Positions 58,616 through 64,000 of a DNA stretch of 64,000 bases are shown one piece after another (position 1 is the first letter of the stretch; every line of letters starts with the position of its first letter). The translations under genes and the position numbers were made by a program. A model generated the notes under the pieces. The model searched no databases. It was not told the DNA's origin and saw only the letters and a list, made by a program, of their open reading frames with translations. This DNA comes from Papio anubis. Taxonomy: Eukaryota; Chordata; Mammalia; Primates; Cercopithecidae. The stretch lies in assembly GCF_008728515.1 (NCBI RefSeq), contig NC_044978.1, positions 3,491,771-3,555,770 of the forward strand. Direction: 5' to 3'.

Positions 58616-59802
58616 CAGGTGCTCAGAGAGGCTCCGTGTCCCAAGGTAAGGGAGGAGTCTAAGTTAACAGAAGAATCACTGATGAGAAGCCGGATCCTAG
58701 AAGATCCACTCACTAGTTTTGTGGGTATAAAACAACCTTACTAGGCCTTTTTTTCCATGGTAGGAAAATGAGTGTATAATTCTGGGGCGGATTTCAAATA
58801 GAAGGAGAGGAAGAGAGAAGGAGTTTGGAAGGAAACAGCAGCTAACAGCAACTGAGGTGAGAACGAGCAGGATGTGTCTTTGGAAGCCTGAACAGAGGCT
58901 CTCATTTTAGAGCTGGTAGGGTGAAAATTTGTTTTGGAGGGTCCTCTATTCTGGAATTTCTCGGAAGCCTTTATAGTTCGCAAGGTGGGAAGTGTCATAA
59001 AGGTAAATTTTAGGAAAATTAATAGGTAAGCAGTAACTAGGGTATGTTAGAAATAACTCAATCAAGACCTATTAGGTACAGGTGAGAGGCCTTGATGTTC
59101 ATCCTATTTTGATTCTCAGTTTAAACGAAAGGCTGAAAATACGTGTTTAGAATCATATTTTGTGTTAAGAAATGTTTGTTTTAATGGTGCTGCTATCTAT
59201 CTTCAGAAAGTTAAGTTACATTGTAGACCAATGGCAGACAAGACACCATCAACATCTCACGTAGCTATTCCCTTTCACATTAGGGAGTTATTCCATCAAA
59301 TACAGTGCAGCAAAAACCTAGTTATCTAATTCACTCCCTCCAAAGGTGCACTGAAAAGACATAAGAGTTTATTTTCCTTTATCTTACATTTTCTCCTGCA
59401 GCTATCAATCTTTATCTGGTATATTCTGTAACTTCTACAGGCCAGAGTCTGTAAATCCAACGAGAAAACCATAATGAAGAAGGAAGGGGGGAAACGCAAT
59501 CTGCAATGTATTAAGGTATATGTGCTCGTTCCCATATTTTAAACCATGTCAACATTAGCGTTTTTGACACTAAGCATCCCTTCTAATGCTCAGAAGTAGA
59601 AGAAAGACAACAGAATGGTGCTGAATGCTCCTTCTTGTCTTAAAGGGAAATTATAGTGAGAAAAGTGGGATCTGACTTGAAATGGGCTTGTGGCACTTGG
59701 GAGGCTTGGAGCCATCCAGCGATTCAAGCCGGACGCCTCTGAGCTCTGGGAGTAGCGGTTTACTAGTTAGGATATCAGTGTTGGAGGCAATATGACATCT
59801 TT

Positions 59803-60101
59803 TTTTTTTTTTTTTTTTTTTGAGGCGGAGTCTCCTCATCCCCCAGGCACAGGGTGCAGTGGCGGGATCTCAGCTGCTGCAAGCTCCACCTACCAGGCTC
59901 CACGCCATTCTCCTGCCTCAGCCTCCCGAGTAGCTGGGACTACAGGCGCCAGCCACCACACCCGTAGTTTTTTTGTATTTTTTTAGTAGAGGCGGGGCTT
60001 TTACCGTGTGGCAGGATGGTCGATCTCTCCTGACCTCATGATCCATGCGTCTCGGCCTCCCAAAGTGCTGGGATTACAGGCGTGAGCCACCGCGCCCGGC
60101 C
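59803..60101 (-). mobile_element. Alu in F11 intron 10 (sense to F11)
   Basis: The antisense Alu on the plus strand has a 22-base T tail. AATATGACATCTTT is duplicated at 59,789-59,802 and 60,102-60,115. Several small indels are present. Confidence 0.96.
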
Positions 60102-60836
60102 AATATGACATCTTTATGTTCTACAAAACAAGTTCTCAGAAATGAAGGATTGACTCGCCTTCTCAGTACAGCAGATAATCTGACACGAAAGGTTTTTGTG
60201 CTTCTAAAACTATGACAAAGCATGATTATCACTTGCATTTTATTCATTAAATCTCAGTTGCATCTTACAGTGTATTGGAATATTGGACATTTAGCAATAA
60301 ACAGTTAAGAACATGCAGCTTCTGTAAATCAGTATATAGTAAAGCCATCCTGAGTTACGACGGTAATTTAGGCAGGAGTGTCTGTGGTGCGTTCTTTCCT
60401 GTTGGGGATTTTGTCCCTTGGAACAATTCTGTTTGCCTACAAACCATCTCTTGCGACTATACTCAGAAATTGGCCACTGTGATGGAAACACTGCTGGTTG
60501 GATTTTTCTTGCAACTTTTATGTTATCATAGGTCTTGTATAATCTAAACACTCTTATTTCCACCCTACCACACTCATTGTTGTTAGTAAAGTTTTACCTT
60601 AACCTATGCCAATTCCTAAGTCTCCGGAACCCTGCATGGAATCTGAATAAAGACCTCTAAAAAGGAGGTGTGCCAGTATTTCTTGAATAGATACACATTT
60701 TTAAGAAGAAAATGAGTAATTTGACTAACCAAAGTATTGATCGATATTTCCCTTACAAAGGATAATAGGAAAGATTACTGGCCTTGATCACAGGAGTGTT
60801 GGCAGAGTCTGGGTCTCATTATGAAATGCCAGTTGT

Positions 60837-61149
60837 GGCTGGGTACAGTGGTTCAAACCTGTAATCCCAGAACTTTGGGAAGCCAAAGCGGGAGGATCGC
60901 TTGAGCCCAGGAGTTCAAGAGCAGCCTGGGCAACATGGCAAGACCCCATCTCTACAAAAAATTAGCCGAGTGTTGTGGTGCACGCCTGTAGCCCCAGCTA
61001 CTCAGGGAGCTAAGGTGGGAGGATTGTTGGAGTCCAGGAGTTCAAGGCAGAGGCTGCAGTAAACACTGACCACATCACTACACTCCAGCCTGGACAACAG
61101 AGTGAGACTCTGTTTAAAAAAAAAAAAAAGAAAGAAAGAAAGAAAGAAG
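60837..61149 (+). mobile_element. Alu in F11 intron 10 (antisense to F11)
   Basis: A complete, older Alu whose tail has become (GAAA)n. GAAATGCCAG flanks both sides. Confidence 0.95.
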
Positions 61150-61418
61150 GAAAACAGAAATGCCAGGTGTATAAACGTGTCAAATTAAAACATATATTTA
61201 GTTAATACTAGGCAATGTGCGGTTTGGTCAAGCCCCAGTATTTACCTTTAAAACATGGTCAGCTTGGATGATAGGAGTGAAAACAACGGAAAATGGCAAA
61301 ATGTGTTTATTTCATGAACGTTCTCCCCTCTGCGGCTGGACCTGACAGTCTTGGTTGTGATGGATTCCGTATGGAATAATTCCTTCAGCTGTATTTTTTC
61401 AAGTGACATTATACTCAC

Positions 61419-61525
61419 CATTATCCATTTTACACAGCCTTAATGTGTATCCAGAGATGCCTCCTCTCCCGCGAAGTATTTTAGTTGGAGATCCATTTGA
61501 AGAAAGCTTTAAGTAACATTTGCCC
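61419..61525 (-). CDS. F11: F11 exon 10: second half of apple domain 4
   Basis: This 107-nt exon has acceptor ctgcag and donor gtgagt. It reads KGKCYLKLSSNGSPTKIL and then RGRGGISGYTLRLCKMDN, closing the apple fold. Gly stands at the position equivalent to 326 of the mature protein, where prekallikrein has a Cys that pairs with Cys321. Keeping Gly leaves Cys321 free for the dimer disulfide, so a covalent homodimer is predicted. An Arg replaces the His I recall in the human ILHGRGG segment. The exon ends with one base of the Glu codon that starts the ECTTK linker. Confidence 0.95.
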
Positions 61526-61613
61526 CTGCAGTTGGAAACAAAACGGTATAAACATAATGCGCCTCACAGGCAGACGAGACAAGGGTATCTGCATGGCGCT
61601 TCACATGGCTTAC

Positions 61614-61776
61614 TTCCCTTCGTGGCAAGATGCTTGAGCTGGGGCATAGGTAAAAAACTGGCAGCGGACGGCATTGGTGCACGATTTCTGGCAGGCCTCG
61701 TGACCTTTCACAGCAACAATATCCAGTTCTTCTCCCAGGAAATCAGTGTCATGGTAAAATGAAGAATGGCAGAACA
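61614..61776 (-). CDS. F11: F11 exon 9: first half of apple domain 4
   Basis: This 163-nt exon has acceptor ctgtctag and donor gtaagc. It enters in phase with two bases of a split codon and then reads FCHSSFYHDTDFLGEE, followed by the apple-domain cysteines (EACQKSC, AVRCQFF) and PAQASCHEGK. Apple 4 mediates factor XI homodimerisation. The Cys in ASCHEG aligns with Cys321 of mature human factor XI, which forms the inter-subunit disulfide. Compared with the human protein as I remember it, several residues differ here, for example VKGHEACQKS and TYAPAQ. That supports a non-human primate source. The exon ends in a split Lys codon completed by the next exon across an intron of only 88 bp. Confidence 0.95.
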
Positions 61777-62109
61777 CTAGACAGCAGACCACATGTCAGA
61801 GCGAGACCCTCCCTCAGCATGCATCAGCCTCCTCGGGGCTGGTCACTCTCAGCCAGAGTGCAGAACTCAGTTTACCTGGGATGCTGTGCCTGCAGCTTTG
61901 GAGACTGAAACCAGAAAGAGCTTTGCTCTTTTTAATGCGTGTACTGGGTAATCCACTCTCAGATGTTTTAAGGAGACAAAGATTTCTAACAAAAACAAAA
62001 GGGAAGTAGAAATATATCAGACACGTAAAAACATTTTTACAGCACCTAGAGAAAGTAAAGTCAGCTCATGCTGGCACTTAATTGTGAAGATTTTCCATTT
62101 TGAAAGTAC

Positions 62110-63330
62110 TATTTGTAAACCATGGAGTCACACTCATAAATCACAGAGTCACACTCATAAATCACGGAGTCACACTCATCAACCATGGAGTCACACCCAT
62201 AAACCATGGAGTCACACTCATAAACCACAGAGTCACACCCATAAACCACGGAGTCACACTCATAACCACGGAGTCACACCCATAAACCTTGGAGTCACAC
62301 TCATAAACCACAGAGTCACACTCAAACCACAGAGTCACACCCATAAACCACAGAGTCACACTCATAAACCATGGAGTCACACCCATAAACCGCAGTCACA
62401 CTCATAAACCAGTCCGCACCCGCAAACCCGCGGAGTCACACTCATAAACCAGTCCGCAAACCGCAGGGTGCACACCACCGGCACAGAGTCACACTCATAA
62501 ACCACAGTCACACTCGAGCCACTGAAGTCACCGCAAACCACAGAGTCACTCACAAACCATGGAGTCACCCGCAAACCACAGAGTCACTCATAAACCACAG
62601 AGTCACACTCATAAACCATGGAGTCACACCGCAAACCACAAATTCACCTCAAACCAGCCAGGTCCACACTCGCAAACCGCAGTCCACACCCATAAACCAC
62701 GAGTCACTCGCAAACCTGATCACCACTTTCAGCCACAAAGTCACACCCATAAACCACAGTCCACCCATAAAACCGCAGGTGCACTCATAAACCACAGAGT
62801 CACCCGTAAAACCCACGAGGTCCACACTCCTCGTCAGTCCACCACCCTCGTCAGTCCACTCCTGAAACCACAGTCACCTCAAACCACCACCTCCAGCTTC
62901 CCTGATCCACACACTCCCTAAACCACAAGTCACACTCACAAACCATGGGAGTCCACCATAAACCACAGAGTCACACTCCTGGCTCCTGATCACACTCTAA
63001 ACCATGGAGTCACACCATAAACACAGATCCACCCACCACTGCACTCCCTAGAGTCACACTCATGAAACCATTCTGAGCCACAGGTCACACTCTGAGCAGG
63101 TCACACCCACTCCAAGCCACGAGGTCACCCATAAACCACAGAGTCCACTCATAAACCACAGAGTCACGCCACAGAGCCACAGAGTCACTCTGAAGCCATG
63201 AGTCCACACCCATAGGCACAGGTCTCACAGACCACAGGAGTCACTCACAAACCATGGAGTCACCTGCAGCCCGCAGGGTCCGCACTCATAAACCGCGGAG
63301 TGACACCCATAAACCGCAGAAGTCACACTC
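62110..63330 (+). repeat. F11: 21-bp minisatellite in F11 intron 8
   Basis: The unit contains GAGTCACACTCATAAACCA. The first roughly 13 units (62,110-62,400) are close to perfect and keep the 21-bp period, giving a 7-residue periodic translation. From about 62,400 to 63,330 the phrases GTCACAC, CATAAACCA and CCACAGAG persist but spacing is irregular through indels. There are no constant-length spacers, so this is not a CRISPR-like array. Confidence 0.96.
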
Positions 63331-63621
63331 CATGACCCATGGAGTTTGCGGGCACATTTTTCAGGCAATCACCTGGCTCCGTAACAATTTTCTGAGCTTG
63401 CTCTGTTGTCAGTCTTCCCAGTATCTTCCCTTTCCATTTCCTTCCTTTCAAAACTCCCAGCCTGTCTTAAAGATTCAGGAGTCTTCATGCTACCTAGAAA
63501 CCTCCTATCCAGGATTGCAACAGGTTTACAAGGAGATGAGTGAAGTACATCGTTGACTCTACACCCTGGAAGCATCTTCCTGGAAAAGAGTGACTTTTCC
63601 TAAGTAGACAAAACCACAGTC

Positions 63622-63757
63622 TAGAACAAGGCTGTCCCTAGAACTTCCTGCAGTGATGGAAATATTCTATGTCTATGCCATCCAATACAGTAACCGCCAA
63701 CCACATGTGGCTGTTGAGCACTTGGAATGTGGCCAATACAGCTGGGAAGGTGAATTT
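63622..63757 (-). mobile_element. hAT-type MER fossil
   Basis: CAAGGCTGTCCCTAGAACTT, CATCCAATACAGTAACCGCC and CCACATGTGGCTGTTGAGCA belong to the same family as the fossil at 33.2 kb. Orientation is uncertain. Confidence 0.6.
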
Positions 63758-63763
63758 TTAGTT

Positions 63764-63764
63764 T

Positions 63765-63812
<48 letters not shown>

Positions 63813-63813
63813 T
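63764..63813 (+). repeat. TTTC microsatellite
   Basis: A perfect (TTTC)n tract that is the expanded tail of the following Alu. Confidence 0.95.
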
Positions 63814-64000
63814 GAGACAGAGACTTTCTCTTGTAATCCAGGCTAGAGTGCAGTGTCGCGATCTCGGCTCACTGCAACCTCCATGTCCCGGGTTCAAGTG
63901 ATTCTCCTGCCTCAGCCTCCTGAGTAGCTGGGATTACAGGCACATGCCACCACACCAGGCTAATTTTTGTATTTTTGGTAGAGACGGGGTTTCGCCATGT
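63814..64000 (-). mobile_element. Alu, cut by window end
   Basis: The antisense Alu continues to the last base of the window. Confidence 0.96.

Larger units (their letters stand above)
56927..61418 (-). other. F11: F11 intron 10
   Basis: This 4,492-bp intron contains a MER5-like fossil, the compound CA/GATGGC array (57,660-58,460), and two Alus. The stretch 58,620-59,790 has no recognised repeat, nor does 60,116-60,830. Confidence 0.9.
61777..64000 (-). other. F11: F11 intron 8 (partial)
   Basis: This begins upstream of exon 9 and runs off the window. It holds the 21-bp minisatellite, a DNA-transposon fossil and an Alu with a TTTC tract. I looked for exon 8 (second half of apple 3) and did not find it. 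Confidence 0.8.

Noticed and set aside
62084..62921. Possible CRISPR-like array or repeat protein
   Set aside because: Units are contiguous with no spacers, and the 7-residue periodic frame is a property of a 21-bp satellite. The setting is a primate intron.
63369..63575. Possible F11 exon 8 (apple 3) on the minus strand
   Set aside because: The translation lacks the expected apple cysteine pattern and has no suitable splice sites. Exon 8 is more likely beyond the window.

Overview
This is a stretch of primate nuclear DNA. About 25 Alu elements, L1 3' ends of different ages, MLT1-type MaLR LTRs, MIR/L2 fossils and a decayed class I endogenous retrovirus (ERV) are recognisable. There are no operons, ribosome binding sites or other prokaryotic features. 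The only protein-coding gene I can support is the 3' half of coagulation factor XI (F11), on the minus strand from about 61.8 kb down to 52.2 kb. Seven consecutive exons (numbers 9 to 15 by the human scheme) have canonical splice sites, matching phases and an uninterrupted 1,013-nt reading frame. They encode the fourth apple domain and the whole trypsin-like catalytic domain. Several amino acids differ from the human protein as I remember it, including Ala instead of Val at the C-terminus. The species is therefore probably a non-human simian. L1PA-type and young Alu copies would suit a catarrhine, but I cannot name the species.

Layout: 1-52 kb lies downstream of F11 and holds no convincing coding gene. 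In order it contains non-repetitive DNA and two MLT1 LTRs (1-6 kb); a young 5'-truncated L1 with an 18-bp target duplication (6.2-6.7 kb); an ERV fragment with stops, internal duplications and apparently no integrase (7.3-10.6 kb); MLT1 and Alu copies (10.9-25 kb); a 306-bp almost pure polypurine tract (25.5 kb); nested L1s (26.4-28.6 kb); MIR, L2 and MER DNA-transposon fossils (30-36 kb); a 46/51-bp minisatellite (36.3 kb); an old 2.9-kb L1 (36.7-39.6 kb); and then a zone rich in GC and tandem repeats (40-49.4 kb). Four good CTCF-type motifs lie at about 0.8, 20.8, 42.4 and 43.7 kb, the first facing the other three.

Inside F11, introns 8, 10 and 11 each carry a degenerate tandem array: a 21-bp unit at 62.1-63.3 kb, a compound unit of about 105-180 bp with CA tracts at 57.7-58.5 kb, and an ACCTG-rich array at 55.4-55.7 kb. 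Inverted Alus flank exon 14. The density of GC-rich minisatellites fits the near-telomeric position of the human F11 locus (4q35). I see no new multi-gene system. The most unusual material is the set of tandem arrays in and beside F11, their possible effects on splicing, and the CTCF-motif layout.
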